64,000 bases of DNA. Origin: Clostridia bacterium (GTDB lineage Bacteria; Bacillota; Clostridia; Oscillospirales; CAG-272). The number at the start of each line of letters is the position of its first letter. Position 1 is the stretch's first letter. The notes beneath the pieces were generated by a model that ran no database searches, was not told where the DNA came from, and saw nothing but the letters and a program-made list of their open reading frames with translations. Positions 1 through 8,555 of the stretch are shown here, in pieces. The stretch spans positions 1 through 64,000 of the forward strand of contig JAFSRI010000003.1 in assembly GCA_017446155.1 (NCBI GenBank), read 5' to 3'. The position numbers and the translations under genes were made by a program.

Positions 1-118
1 CATTCAGCTTAAAACAAAACTGACTCCGATGGAATACCGAAGCCAGTTTGTTGCTTAATCTTTTATTCTTGTATCATAGGGGCTTTTTTGTGCTGTCCGT
101 ACAATTTGGGGCACTTCA
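1..118 (+). mobile_element. Right end of an IS3-family insertion sequence (partial)
   Basis: The window opens inside an insertion sequence. The last 18 codons of a transposase are followed by a short tail and end at about base 118. Read on the minus strand, the end begins TGAAG and continues GTGCCCCAAATTGTACGGAC, the type of terminal inverted repeat seen in IS3-family elements. The left end lies outside the window, so the target duplication cannot be checked. Family assignment rests on the transposase tail and the terminus. Confidence 0.7.
2..58 (+). CDS. IS3-family transposase, C-terminal end only
   Basis: The frame reads from base 2 to the TAA at 56-58 and encodes the closing residues of a transposase, with the characteristic LTPMEYRSQ tail that follows the DDE catalytic core in IS3-family OrfB proteins. 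The catalytic residues are outside the window, so it is unknown whether the gene is intact. It sits 60 bases inside the element's right end, as expected. Confidence 0.7.
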   Translation: MQLKTKLTPMEYRSQFVA

Positions 119-212
119 ATATATCTATTCTACCATAGGAGGGTGTTTTTTTTCAATTGTCCGTTTTTAACGGACTTGTGCAGATCCTCTCGGAGCAGTT
201 TTATTTATTTTC

Positions 213-1643
213 TTAAATTTCAACGTCATTATCCCACTTGTCCGAAATGTCGGCATAAGCGCGGGTATATGATTTGAACAGCTGACGTATTTGCAGCATA
301 TTTTCTTTTGTATCGGCCTCGAATATAAGCACAAGCTCGGGGAGGTTCGAGGAAGCTCTTACAAGTCCCCAACCGTGCTCAAACTGAACTCTTGCGCCGT
401 TAATGTCGCATACTTTGCCGGGGAAATCAGCTTTGAGTTTTGCGGTGAGCTCGTCTACGATGCCGTATTTGACATTGTCAGGGCAATGAGCTTTTATCTC
501 GGGGGACGTTACATAGTGCGGAAAGTCAGCGATTATCTCCGATACGGTTTCGTCTTGATTTGAGAGATACTCAACGAGCTTTGCCGCAACGAACGTGGCG
601 TCGTCAAATCCATACCAGTCGTCGCCGGAAATGAATATATGTCCGCTTCTTTCGCCCGCAAGCTCTGCGCCCGTCGAGTGGAGCTTGGACTTAATATATG
701 AGTGACCCGTTTTCCACATTATCGGTTTGCCGCCGTACTGCTCGATAACGTCCGTCAGCGTCTTTGAACATTTTACGTCGAAAACGACCTGTGCGCCGGG
801 CTTCTTTTCAAGAAGCTGTTTTGCGATGATTGCAAGTATCGTGTCGCTCCAAACGTTGTTGCCTTTTTCGTCTATAACGCCTATTCTGTCGCCGTCGCCG
901 TCAAAAGAAAGACCGATGTCGGCGTGAATATAGGGGTGCAGGATCATCTTGCGAAGAAGCTCGCGTCCCTTGACGTCGGATGGGTTGGGGAAATAACGCG
1001 GATACGACGTGTCGGGATCGCAGTTGAGCTGGAACGTCATACAACCGAGCCGCTGGAACACTTCATAAACGAAAACTCCGGCGCCTCCGTTTGCGGCGTC
1101 AAGCACAACGCGCAGTTTCTTTTTGCCCATGTGTATGCGGGAAACGATAGCGTCGATATACGCGTCTCTTATATCCACCTCTGTATAACTACCCTCGGCT
1201 CTGCCGGATGAGGGCGTGTCGAGCAGGGAATAAACTTCTTTTATGTCGTCGGGTTCAAGTGTTTTTGAATATCCGTTTGCGAGCTTAAATCCTGACCAGC
1301 CGTCGGGGTTGTGACTTGCGGTTATCATCACGAGTCCCTCGGAGTGAAGGTGATACTGCGCGAAATATGCCGCGGGGGAAAGAGTAAGACCGATGAAATA
1401 AACGTCGATGCCCTCTTCTCTCAGTGCCTTTATCGCAGCCTCTGCAAACGCAGGAGAGCAGGTACGGTTGTCGTATCCGACGACGCTTTTTAAAATGTTA
1501 CGTTTGATGAGATATTTCGAGTATGCCTTGACAATTTTATATACGTTGTCGGGGCAGAGCTGTTCATCGCTTACTCTGCCGCGAATGTCATATTCGCGGA
1601 ACATACTGCGAAATTCTTCCGAATATTTTGTGTCTACAATCAT
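213..1643 (-). CDS. Phosphomannomutase/phosphoglucomutase
   Basis: A 476-aa alpha-D-phosphohexomutase that interconverts hexose 6- and 1-phosphates for cell-wall and polysaccharide precursors in the cytoplasm. The phosphoserine loop TASHNP is at residues 108-113, the metal-binding loop DGDGDR at 248-253 and the sugar-binding loop GERSGH at 330-335; the C-terminal phosphate-contact domain follows. Length is normal for the bacterial PMM/PGM group. The start follows a promoter 80-100 bases upstream. It is monocistronic, and the IS end lies downstream. Whether mannose or glucose phosphate is preferred cannot be told from sequence. Confidence 0.93.
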   Translation of the reverse strand: MIVDTKYSEEFRSMFREYDIRGRVSDEQLCPDNVYKIVKAYSKYLIKRNILKSVVGYDNRTCSPAFAEAAIKALREEGIDVYFIGLTLSPAAYFAQYHLHSEGLVMITASHNPDGWSGFKLANGYSKTLEPDDIKEVYSLLDTPSSGRAEGSYTEVDIRDAYIDAIVSRIHMGKKKLRVVLDAANGGAGVFVYEVFQRLGCMTFQLNCDPDTSYPRYFPNPSDVKGRELLRKMILHPYIHADIGLSFDGDGDRIGVIDEKGNNVWSDTILAIIAKQLLEKKPGAQVVFDVKCSKTLTDVIEQYGGKPIMWKTGHSYIKSKLHSTGAELAGERSGHIFISGDDWYGFDDATFVAAKLVEYLSNQDETVSEIIADFPHYVTSPEIKAHCPDNVKYGIVDELTAKLKADFPGKVCDINGARVQFEHGWGLVRASSNLPELVLIFEADTKENMLQIRQLFKSYTRAYADISDKWDNDVEI

Positions 1644-1720
1644 TTTGTGTTACCTCTTTTTTTGCTTCCTTGCCACATTATATGCGTTAGCGGGGAGCAA
1701 CGTTTATTTTTACGCGCTAT

Positions 1721-1749
1721 ATTATATCATATCATGTGTCGAAAATCAA
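1721..1749 (-). promoter_or_regulatory. Sigma-A promoter of the phosphohexomutase gene
   Basis: On the minus strand TTGATT (1744-1749) and TATAAT (1721-1726) are 17 bases apart, about 80 bases before the ATG at 1643. Confidence 0.7.
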
Positions 1750-1990
1750 CATAAAATGATATATAAAATTGTGAAAAATTCAAATAAAAACGGTATATTT
1801 TATATAAATTCTTCCGTGATTTGTTGATATTGGCGCCCACAGGCGTGCTTGTGCAGTGCTTTTGAACACTATTTTGCTTTTATAAAACCGACTTTCGGGA
1901 AAAAAGAAACATATAGAAAAAAATCGTAGAATAAAAGCTGAAATATGCGACAGCAAGTTTGCGGATATAAACGCTTTCGGGTAATCTCAC

Positions 1991-2024
1991 AAAAAAACTT
2001 CCCCTTGTGTTCGGGGAAGTTTTT
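1991..2024 (-). terminator. Terminator of yebC
   Basis: Stem AAACTTCCCC (1995-2004) pairs with GGGGAAGTTT (2013-2022). On the minus strand it is followed by a run of T, just after the yebC stop. Confidence 0.85.
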
Positions 2025-2035
2025 CGATTTAAAAA

Positions 2036-2773
2036 TTACTGACCGTCCCAGTTGTGCCAAACGTTTACGATGTCGTCGTCCTCTTCAAGATGTTCAAGGA
2101 GTTTTTCCATCTTTTCGGCGTCCTCGCCGGAAAGTGAAACGTAAGTCGAGGGAACTTTTTCAACATCGGCAGACTCGAATACATAGCCTTTTTTGCTAAG
2201 ATCTTCTTTAATACCTTCAAGGTCGTCCGGCTCGCAGGTTACTTCAAAAATACCGCTGTCCTCGGAAAAGTCCTCGGCGCCCGCATTGAGTGCGTCCTCC
2301 ATAAGTGTGTCGCCGTCAACGACTTTGTCGCCATATTCGTCTGTTTCGGAAATAACGATGACGCCCTTGGATTCAAACAAGTAGCCTACGCACCCGGTCT
2401 GACCGAGGTTTCCGCCGAACTTGTCGAAATAGTGACGAACGTCACCCGCGGTGCGGTTTTTGCTGTCGGTTGCCGCCTCGACTATAAGCGCAACGCCACT
2501 CGGACCGTAGCCTTCGTACGTTATCTCTTCGTAATTTACCGCGTCAGCGCCCGAAGCTCTCTTGATTATTCTTTCGATGTTGTCGTTGGGAACGTTGAGC
2601 GATTTTGCCTTTGCGATGAGAACGGCGAGCTTGCTGTTTGAAACGGGGTTAGGGCCGCCTTCTCTTATCGCTATCGACATTTCCTTGCCGATTTTCGTAA
2701 ACACTTTGGCGCGCGCGGCGTCCGTCTTTGATTTTTTAGCCTGAATGTTATGCCACTTGCTGTGTCCTGACAT
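2036..2773 (-). CDS. yebC: YebC/PmpR family protein
   Basis: A 245-aa member of the YebC/PmpR family, known both as DNA-binding regulators and, more recently, as ribosome-associated factors that help translate proline-rich stretches. The signature N-terminus MSGHSKWHNIQAKK is complete, followed by the conserved block around residues 60-130 containing YEGYGP and GGNLGQTGCVGYLF. An acidic C-terminus (EHLEEDDDIVNVWHN) is typical. The start has an AAGGAG site 7 bases upstream. It lies 250 bases downstream of argS on the same strand and ends in a strong terminator. Confidence 0.95.
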   Translation of the reverse strand: MSGHSKWHNIQAKKSKTDAARAKVFTKIGKEMSIAIREGGPNPVSNSKLAVLIAKAKSLNVPNDNIERIIKRASGADAVNYEEITYEGYGPSGVALIVEAATDSKNRTAGDVRHYFDKFGGNLGQTGCVGYLFESKGVIVISETDEYGDKVVDGDTLMEDALNAGAEDFSEDSGIFEVTCEPDDLEGIKEDLSKKGYVFESADVEKVPSTYVSLSGEDAEKMEKLLEHLEEDDDIVNVWHNWDGQ

Positions 2774-2849
2774 AATTTTTTCTCCTTATATAATATTTTA
2801 AATTTTTCTTTGCCTTTTTCGCCTAAAATATGGGCGAGTATTTGATTTT

Positions 2850-2995
2850 GCCTGATTATTCTGCCGATGTGACGCGCATAAGAACATAAACCCACTGACC
2901 GAACGGGTTTTTGAGAAGAGAAGTGAAAGAATGATGACGTAAATCACTCCTCTGACAAATGTGCATCGAAGATGGAAAACCCAGCGGCGGAATAA
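2850..2995. ncRNA. Possible structured RNA between argS and yebC
   Basis: Three short stems occur in a row in this spacer: AAACCC/GGGTTT (2888-2893 with 2905-2910), GAGAAGTGA with TCACTCCTC (2918-2926 with 2944-2952, one mismatch) and CATC-GAA-GATG (2964-2974). The layout of a gapped rod made me think of 6S-type RNA, but I could not match conserved 6S bases with certainty. It could equally be the yebC leader. The call is weak. Confidence 0.22.
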
Positions 2996-3024
2996 AAACG
3001 GAAAACATTTTGTTTAATTGCCGC

Positions 3025-4758
3025 TTAAATCTTCCGCGGCGTTTTCATGCATATCAGCGGCAGAGCCGAGCCGAGCACGGTATTCGTTGCTTTTGTAAGC
3101 GCCGTTCTCGTCTGTTTTTCGGCTTCGTCTTCCGCCGTGATTATCGGGCAGTCATGGTAAAACCTGTTGAACGCGGTGCAAACGTCGAGGATGTATCTCG
3201 TTATATCCGACGGTTCATAGTCGTTTAACGCATTTTCCACCGCTTCTCCGAAACGCGAGAGAATCTTTGCCAAGTCCTCTTCCGCCTTTTCAGTGATTTT
3301 TATTTTTTCTGCTTTATATTCGCCCGCTTTTTCAAGTATCGAGCAGGTGCGCGCATATGTGTATTGAACGTAAGGTCCGGTGTTACCGTCGAACGAAAGT
3401 GCGTCGTCCATGACGAAATTGATGTCTTTTATTCTGCTGTTAAGCAGATAATGGAACACAACGGCGCCCACGCCTACGGCTTGCGCCGTTTCTTCTTTGT
3501 TTTCAAGATCAGGGTTCTTTTCATTTATAACAGCCGTAACTTTTTCAACTGCCGCGTCGATGAGGTCGCGGATGAGTATAACGTTGCCTGTTCTTGTGGC
3601 GAGTTTCTCACCGCCGATGCTTACCATTCCGTAAGGAACGTGAACGAGTTTATCATAAAAGTCATAGCCCATAAGCTCGACGACCTTGAACCACTGCGAA
3701 AAATGCAAGCATTGAGCGGATGCCGTGACATAGATGCATTTTGCAAAGTCGTATGTGTTGTATCTGTAAACCGAGGCGGCAATATCTCTTGTCGGATAAA
3801 GCGTGGAGCCGTCGGTTTTAAGAATAAGGCACGGCGGCATATTATATTCGGAAAGATCGACGATAGAGGCGCCTTGATCTATTTTGAGCAACCCCATCTC
3901 GCGCAGTTTTTCGACCTGCGCCGGCATTTTGTCGGTATAGAACGATTCGCCCGCATAACTGTCGAAGTCTACGCCGAGTTTTTTGTAGGTGCGGTTGCAT
4001 TCTTCAAGGGAAATATCGACAAACCATTTCCAAAGTCTCAGGTTTTCTTTGTCGCCCTCTTCCAACTTGTGAAATTCCGCGCGCGCCATATCGGCCAAGT
4101 CTTTTCTCGGAGCTATCCCGTTTTCTTCGTCGCCTGAAATTTCATTGTTAATTCTTACATACAGGCGCGCCAGCTCGTCAACTCCGCCTTTTTTCACTTC
4201 TTCTTCGTTGCCCCACAGCTTATATGCTGCAATTTGCTTGCCGAATTGGGTGCCCCAGTCGCCGATGTAGTTTATGCCTACGCAGTTGTATCCGCAGAAC
4301 TGATGTATCTTTTTAATTGAATGACCGATCATGGTAGATGCGAGGTGACCTAAGTGGAACGGCTTGCAGAGGTTCGGGGAAGAGTAGTCGAGCACGACAG
4401 TTTTGCCTTTTCCGACGTCGCTTTTGCCGTAATCCTCACCCTTTTGCAAAATTTCGGGAATAATTTTTTCTTCATAATATTCGCGTGATACGAAAAAGTT
4501 GAGATACCCCGATACCGGCTCGACTTTTGCAAAATCGCGCGAGGAGATGACGCGGGAAAGTTCTTCCGCTATCATCACGGGGCTTTTGCGAAGCGTCTTG
4601 CTCAATTTAAAGCACGGGAACGCCAAGTCACCCATGTTCTCATCGGGGGGATATTCAAGCATTGCGGCAAGTTCATCGCGCGCGAAGGGCGCTTGTCCGT
4701 ATGCCTGCTCTATTGCGGCGCGAATAAGTTCCGCCGCTGTAAGTTTTATTTCCGTCAT
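3025..4758 (-). CDS. argS: Arginyl-tRNA synthetase
   Basis: A 577-aa class I synthetase that charges tRNA-Arg in the cytosol. The N-terminal Add1 tRNA-binding domain occupies about residues 1-95. The class signature appears as HLGH at 135-138. The Rossmann core then runs to about 400, and the helical anticodon-binding (DALR-type) domain ends near the C-terminus. Length is that of full bacterial ArgS. The gene has its own promoter (4814-4842) and ends 250 bases before yebC. Nothing is broken. Confidence 0.97.
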   Translation of the reverse strand: MTEIKLTAAELIRAAIEQAYGQAPFARDELAAMLEYPPDENMGDLAFPCFKLSKTLRKSPVMIAEELSRVISSRDFAKVEPVSGYLNFFVSREYYEEKIIPEILQKGEDYGKSDVGKGKTVVLDYSSPNLCKPFHLGHLASTMIGHSIKKIHQFCGYNCVGINYIGDWGTQFGKQIAAYKLWGNEEEVKKGGVDELARLYVRINNEISGDEENGIAPRKDLADMARAEFHKLEEGDKENLRLWKWFVDISLEECNRTYKKLGVDFDSYAGESFYTDKMPAQVEKLREMGLLKIDQGASIVDLSEYNMPPCLILKTDGSTLYPTRDIAASVYRYNTYDFAKCIYVTASAQCLHFSQWFKVVELMGYDFYDKLVHVPYGMVSIGGEKLATRTGNVILIRDLIDAAVEKVTAVINEKNPDLENKEETAQAVGVGAVVFHYLLNSRIKDINFVMDDALSFDGNTGPYVQYTYARTCSILEKAGEYKAEKIKITEKAEEDLAKILSRFGEAVENALNDYEPSDITRYILDVCTAFNRFYHDCPIITAEDEAEKQTRTALTKATNTVLGSALPLICMKTPRKI

Positions 4759-4813
4759 AAAAAATCCTTTGTTTACCGGCGCTGATAATACAGCGCATTA
4801 TTTCATAACTTAT

Positions 4814-4842
4814 ATTATACTATTAAATTCCTTTCGATGCAA
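4814..4842 (-). promoter_or_regulatory. Promoter of argS
   Basis: Minus strand TTGCAT (4837-4842), 17-base spacer, TATAAT (4814-4819); about 55 bases before the argS start. Confidence 0.6.
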
Positions 4843-4896
4843 TATGAAATTGTCATAAAAAACAAAAAAAATAAAAAAGTTTATTTGCATGAATGA

Positions 4897-4925
4897 TTGA
4901 AATGTGAAAAATATTATGATATAAT
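4897..4925 (+). promoter_or_regulatory. Promoter of the oligopeptide-binding lipoprotein gene
   Basis: TTGAAA (4897-4902), 17-base spacer, TATAAT (4920-4925). It is divergent from the argS promoter across a very AT-rich stretch. Confidence 0.75.
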
Positions 4926-4990
4926 ATATAAGTAAATTTATCTCTTTCGAGATTTAACGACAAAACTATGTTTCGGAGGAAGCTGAAATC

Positions 4991-6811
4991 ATGAAGAAAA
5001 CATTATCGCTTTTGCTGGCGCTTATGATGCTTGTGATATGTCTTGCCGGTTGTTCGCAGATAAAATCAAGCGACACGACAAAGAACGGCGCTATCATCGA
5101 CGTATACATGGGAACAAAGGTGATGAACCTCGACCCGGCGACGGCATACACCGATGAGAATGCGGTAAAAATAATAAACCTTTTGTTCGAGGGATTGATG
5201 AAGCTCGACAGCAAGGGCAAACTTTCCAAAGCGCTTGCAAAGAACTATAAAGTTTATACCGACGACAAAACGGGCGAAACTGTCATGCAGATAACGATAA
5301 ACACGACGTATTGGAGCGACAGCTCTCTCGTTCAGGCAAACGACATCGTTTACGCATGGAAGCGCATCCTCGACCCCGAATTTAAAACCGAGGCGGCGTC
5401 GCTGCTCTATTATATCAAAGACGCCAGAAAAGCAAAGCTCGGCGAGGTCGGTATCGACGACATCGGTCTTTATTCGCTTTCAAAGAACAAACTCGAAATA
5501 AGATTTGAAGAAGGCGCCGATACAAACGAGTTCTTGTATAACCTTGCAAGTCCGGCACTTGTTCCGCTTCGTGAAAATAAAATATCGCTTTACCGCGACA
5601 CATGGTCGCGTTCAAGCACAGACCTTTCGTCAAACGGCCCGTTCAGAGCAAGAAAGTTTTCGAGCAAAGAGGGTGAGGTGCTCGTTCTTGAACGCAACAA
5701 ATATTATTACAGAAGCCCTGTCCTTAACAAAAACCGCAACGTAGACGCGCTTGATAAATACGTAACGCCTTATCAAATATACTTCCATTTCTCCGATCCT
5801 CTCGATCTTGAAACCGTATATTCAACCACGGCTGAAACAGACATCGCCACAATGTACAGCGAAGGGCAGATCCTCTACGCTTCAAACATAACGAGCAGCG
5901 TTTCCGACAAGTTCCCGAAAGCAAAAACGACAGAGCTTGCGTCCACTTATTCATATTTCTTCAATACGTCGGTTGCTCCGTTCAACAATCCAACGGTCAG
6001 ATACGCGCTCTCTATCGCCATTGACCGTTCGGCAATAGCGGCGGACGTCGGCGGCGGCGTTAAAGCCGCGACGGGACTTGTGCCCGGAATGCTCTTCAAC
6101 ACTTCAAAAGGCAATTCCTTCCGCAAGGTCGGAAAAGACATCCTCTCTAAAACTTCCGAGATCGAAAGAGCCGCCGAGATTTTGAATGAGGCGGGTGTCA
6201 ATCCGAGAAGTTATGACGACATTTACCTTTATTATCTCGCCGATTCGACAAACGACAGCTACTATTCCGCGCAGATGGGATATAAGAGCAAAGAAAAGAT
6301 AGCCGCCGAATACGTTGAGCAGGCATGGGAAGAGCTCGGTTTCTCGGTTGTACTTAAAGGCGTTCCTTCCGCGGAATATGAAGAAGTTTATGCGTCGAAA
6401 GATTACGACGTCATCGGCCTCGATATTCAGGCTGTTTCGCCTTATCCGTTCTATATGCTTGCACCGTTTGCGTCAGGCTTTTCAGGCGGAATGAATACAA
6501 CTCATACGTCCGGCTACAAAAGTGACGAATATGATGCGCTTATTGAGGAAGCGTTCGCTGCCGTAAAACAAAAAGACAGAGCCGCTATTCTTCATACAGC
6601 CGAGCAGTTGCTCATCGACGACGCCCCCGTCGTTCCCGTTCTTTTCAATGCAGACAGCTATGTTGTTTCAAATAAGCTCTCAGGCATTGAAATAAATTAC
6701 TTCGGCTCCAAGCTGTTTACAAAGACAGCCGTTAAGAACTATATGAAATCTTACAGCTACCTTTCACACAACAATCTCCTTCCAAAAGAAGAGGAAGATA
6801 CCGAAGAATAA
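4991..6811 (+). CDS. Oligopeptide ABC transporter substrate-binding lipoprotein (OppA/family 5)
   Basis: A 606-aa extracellular solute-binding protein of family 5. A lipoprotein signal peptide ends in LAGC, with the lipidated Cys at about residue 20. The family hallmark follows: a 'NLDPATAYTDENA' opening, 'LFEGLMKLD', and the later segment 'ALSIAIDR'. These proteins capture peptides for an Opp-type transporter. No permease or ATPase genes lie next to it, so it is an orphan binding protein that probably feeds a transporter encoded elsewhere. GGAGG lies about 11 bases before the ATG, and a strong terminator follows the stop. Specificity is unknown. Confidence 0.93.
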   Translation: MKKTLSLLLALMMLVICLAGCSQIKSSDTTKNGAIIDVYMGTKVMNLDPATAYTDENAVKIINLLFEGLMKLDSKGKLSKALAKNYKVYTDDKTGETVMQITINTTYWSDSSLVQANDIVYAWKRILDPEFKTEAASLLYYIKDARKAKLGEVGIDDIGLYSLSKNKLEIRFEEGADTNEFLYNLASPALVPLRENKISLYRDTWSRSSTDLSSNGPFRARKFSSKEGEVLVLERNKYYYRSPVLNKNRNVDALDKYVTPYQIYFHFSDPLDLETVYSTTAETDIATMYSEGQILYASNITSSVSDKFPKAKTTELASTYSYFFNTSVAPFNNPTVRYALSIAIDRSAIAADVGGGVKAATGLVPGMLFNTSKGNSFRKVGKDILSKTSEIERAAEILNEAGVNPRSYDDIYLYYLADSTNDSYYSAQMGYKSKEKIAAEYVEQAWEELGFSVVLKGVPSAEYEEVYASKDYDVIGLDIQAVSPYPFYMLAPFASGFSGGMNTTHTSGYKSDEYDALIEEAFAAVKQKDRAAILHTAEQLLIDDAPVVPVLFNADSYVVSNKLSGIEINYFGSKLFTKTAVKNYMKSYSYLSHNNLLPKEEEDTEE

Positions 6812-6823
6812 TCTAAATAACAT

Positions 6824-6861
6824 AAAAATCTCCGCCTTCGTTTCCGTCGGCGGAGATTTTT
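6824..6861 (+). terminator. Terminator of the oligopeptide-binding protein gene
   Basis: AAAAATCTCCGCC (6824-6836) pairs perfectly with GGCGGAGATTTTT (6849-6861). Confidence 0.88.
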
Positions 6862-6865
6862 ATGT

Positions 6866-6952
6866 TGCTTCAATGACGCCACACATAATTGCCGGACAGG
6901 GCGAACATCATTCAAAAAAACGCCTTTTGTCGGTAGACAAAAGACGCTTCTT
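6866..6952. repeat. Hairpin repeat, copy 1 (left of the GNAT gene)
   Basis: The block contains 'ACATCATTCAAA' followed by an inverted repeat with CTTTTGTC, loop GGTA, and GACAAAAG (6919-6949). Copy 2 at 7557-7650 has the same order and orientation (ACATCGTTCAAA, then a stem ending TTTGTC, GGTA-containing loop, GACAAA). The stem sequences differ but keep pairing, so this is a structured repeat family rather than a recent duplicate. Confidence 0.6.
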
Positions 6953-7034
6953 CGATGTATAAGACTTACAAAAAGTACGGATTTTGAGGTAAGAAAAGTT
7001 ATTTGTACGGATATTCACTTTGACAAACCGGAAT

Positions 7035-7490
7035 TTAAGGATATAAAACAAACACTTGATTGGGATACCCGAATTCCTCTGTCATTTCGCCTTCCTGAAA
7101 CCCGAATTTTTTATACAGAGCCCTTGGCGCGATCCCTTTATCGTCATTTTCGCGAAACGTTGATACTGTTATTTCCTTGCTTCTGTCCAACTCATCCAAC
7201 GCTTTTCTCAGCAGGATCGAAGCAAGCCCCTGCTTTCGATACTCAGGATCTACAGCCAGACAGCAGATCATGTTTTTGCTGTGCGAAAACAGAAGCACCC
7301 CTACGACGGTTTCTTTGTTTCTGACACATAAGGCTTGCTTCTTGCTCATGAACTTCAACACGGTCTGTTTATGTTCATCTAAACTTTCTTCTGTTTCAAG
7401 ACCCGGAAAGCTCCGGCTGACCTCTCGAACAAGCTGCATCCATGAATCAATGCAGGAGTTGTCTCCGAATACTGCCTCCATCTCTTTCAC
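7035..7490 (-). CDS. GNAT family N-acetyltransferase
   Basis: A 151-aa acetyltransferase of the GNAT fold. The acetyl-CoA binding signature is visible as VDPEYRKQGLASILL at about residues 80-94 (R/Q-x-x-G-x-A type), and the C-terminal 'ALYKKFGFQ' motif is typical. The substrate cannot be inferred. It is a single gene bracketed by two copies of a hairpin repeat, a context often seen for small genes that move between Clostridia genomes. No strong promoter was identified. Confidence 0.88.
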   Translation of the reverse strand: MKEMEAVFGDNSCIDSWMQLVREVSRSFPGLETEESLDEHKQTVLKFMSKKQALCVRNKETVVGVLLFSHSKNMICCLAVDPEYRKQGLASILLRKALDELDRSKEITVSTFRENDDKGIAPRALYKKFGFQEGEMTEEFGYPNQVFVLYP

Positions 7491-7556
7491 CTCGTCAAAT
7501 CCCGATTTGTCGATCCCTTTTCTTAATTATATTCGAAAAGTGTGAATAATTCAAGA

Positions 7557-7650
7557 ATGATGTATGCCGCAAGGTACATCACGTTCCGCGACAGCGGAAC
7601 ACATCGTTCAAAGAAACCGGATTTGTCTGGTAGACAAATCCGGTTTCTTT
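7557..7650. repeat. Hairpin repeat, copy 2, also the tRNA-Glu terminator
   Basis: Consecutive small palindromes are followed by an 18-bp perfect stem (7610-7627 with 7633-7650) and a TGGTA loop. On the minus strand the long stem lies directly downstream of tRNA-Glu and probably ends its transcription. It shares the core TTTGTC-GGTA-GACAAA with the copy at 6866-6952. Confidence 0.65.
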
Positions 7651-7652
7651 TA

Positions 7653-7727
7653 TGGTGACCCCTACGGGAATCGAACCCATGATTGCGCCGTGAGAGGGCG
7701 CCGTCTTAACCTCTTGACCAAGGGGCC
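7653..7727 (-). tRNA. tRNA-Glu (anticodon CTC)
   Basis: The minus strand folds into a full cloverleaf: acceptor GGCCCCT with AGGGGTC, D stem GTC/GAC, anticodon stem GCGCC/GGCGC with loop CTCTCAC (anticodon CTC, reading GAG), and T stem ATGGG/CCCGT with TTCGATT. The 3' CCA is encoded. A promoter lies just upstream. Confidence 0.95.
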
Positions 7728-7742
7728 TTAGTCAACGGTGTA

Positions 7743-7771
7743 ATTATATCATAACGATTTTCAAATTGCAA
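7743..7771 (-). promoter_or_regulatory. Promoter of tRNA-Glu
   Basis: Minus strand TTGCAA (7766-7771), 17-base spacer, TATAAT (7743-7748), 15 bases before the tRNA. Confidence 0.8.
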
Positions 7772-7780
7772 GAGTTTTTT

Positions 7781-8431
7781 TCAATTTTGAGAATATTTTA
7801 TATATTCTTCAAGACAAACCCCCGCGTTCTTAATTTTCTCTGCGTGCAAAACCCCAACATATCGCCAATGCCATGGCTCAAATCCGATACCGGTCAGCTG
7901 TTCTTTATCTTTCGGATACCGCAAGATAAATCCGTATTTGTGGGCGTTTTCGCAAAGCCACTTGTATTGAGGTGTTGACGCAAATGAAGATGATGCGGAC
8001 GTCATATTGTGAAAGTCCGCCGCGAGTCCGCTTTGGTGTTCGCTTTCGCCTGCGCGAGCAGTGAACCGTCCGGTTAGTTTTTTTGCCTCTTCTTCGCTCA
8101 TACCATCGGAAATATATGCTTCAACTGAACGGTCGAACAAATAGGCTTGATATTTAAAGCTGCGGTAGCCGCTGGTGACTGTGACCGCAACGTCATTCGG
8201 AAACGCGGCGTTGAGGTCATACAGCATTCTGTCAAGTGCCTCTGCCGCATCGGCGCACATTTTCTGCGTCGGGCGACCGTCCTGCCTTGTGGAGTTTATC
8301 TCAACAAGGTCCTCCGGAACGTAATCTTCGGGCAGGGGATTTGATGAGTTTATAAGCGGTAAATTTTGCGAGTTTATCGTACACAACAAACAAAGCGCGG
8401 CAAGAGCCGCGCTTATTTTTGATATTAACAT
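7781..8431 (-). CDS. VanY-type D-alanyl-D-alanine carboxypeptidase (M15B)
   Basis: A 216-aa secreted or membrane-tethered peptidase that trims the terminal D-Ala from peptidoglycan stem peptides. Residues 1-20 form a signal peptide. The zinc site is complete: SEHQSGLAAD at 130-139 (His and Asp ligands) and EPWHWR near 187-192 (catalytic Glu and third ligand). 'TSGYRSFKYQ' at about 86-95 is the family's substrate motif. A second VanY-type gene lies at 24478-25776. There is no van resistance cluster here, so a housekeeping wall role is likely. Confidence 0.9.
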   Translation of the reverse strand: MLISKISAALAALCLLCTINSQNLPLINSSNPLPEDYVPEDLVEINSTRQDGRPTQKMCADAAEALDRMLYDLNAAFPNDVAVTVTSGYRSFKYQAYLFDRSVEAYISDGMSEEEAKKLTGRFTARAGESEHQSGLAADFHNMTSASSSFASTPQYKWLCENAHKYGFILRYPKDKEQLTGIGFEPWHWRYVGVLHAEKIKNAGVCLEEYIKYSQN

Positions 8432-8555
8432 ACTTTCGCAGTCCTTTTTTATTTTTAGGATTGCAACTTTAAGCCGTTTTTATGCGAAAAAGCTTTAATA
8501 AATCCGCCTGAAAAATATCCGATAAAGGAATGCGGCTTTTTTGCTCAATTTCCGA

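Larger units (their letters stand above)
1644..2035. other. Intergenic stretch between phosphohexomutase and yebC
   Basis: This 392-base gap holds the phosphohexomutase promoter (1721-1749) and the yebC terminator (1991-2024). The rest (about 1750-1990) is AT-rich and I see no gene or clear RNA structure in it. Confidence 0.6.

Noticed and set aside
160-177. GTCCG/CGGAC hairpin near the IS end as a terminator
   Set aside because: No T run on either strand directly after the stem; kept unassigned.
7781-8431. Vancomycin resistance (vanY cluster)
   Set aside because: No vanH/A/X or VanRS genes; both VanY-type proteins fit general wall maintenance.
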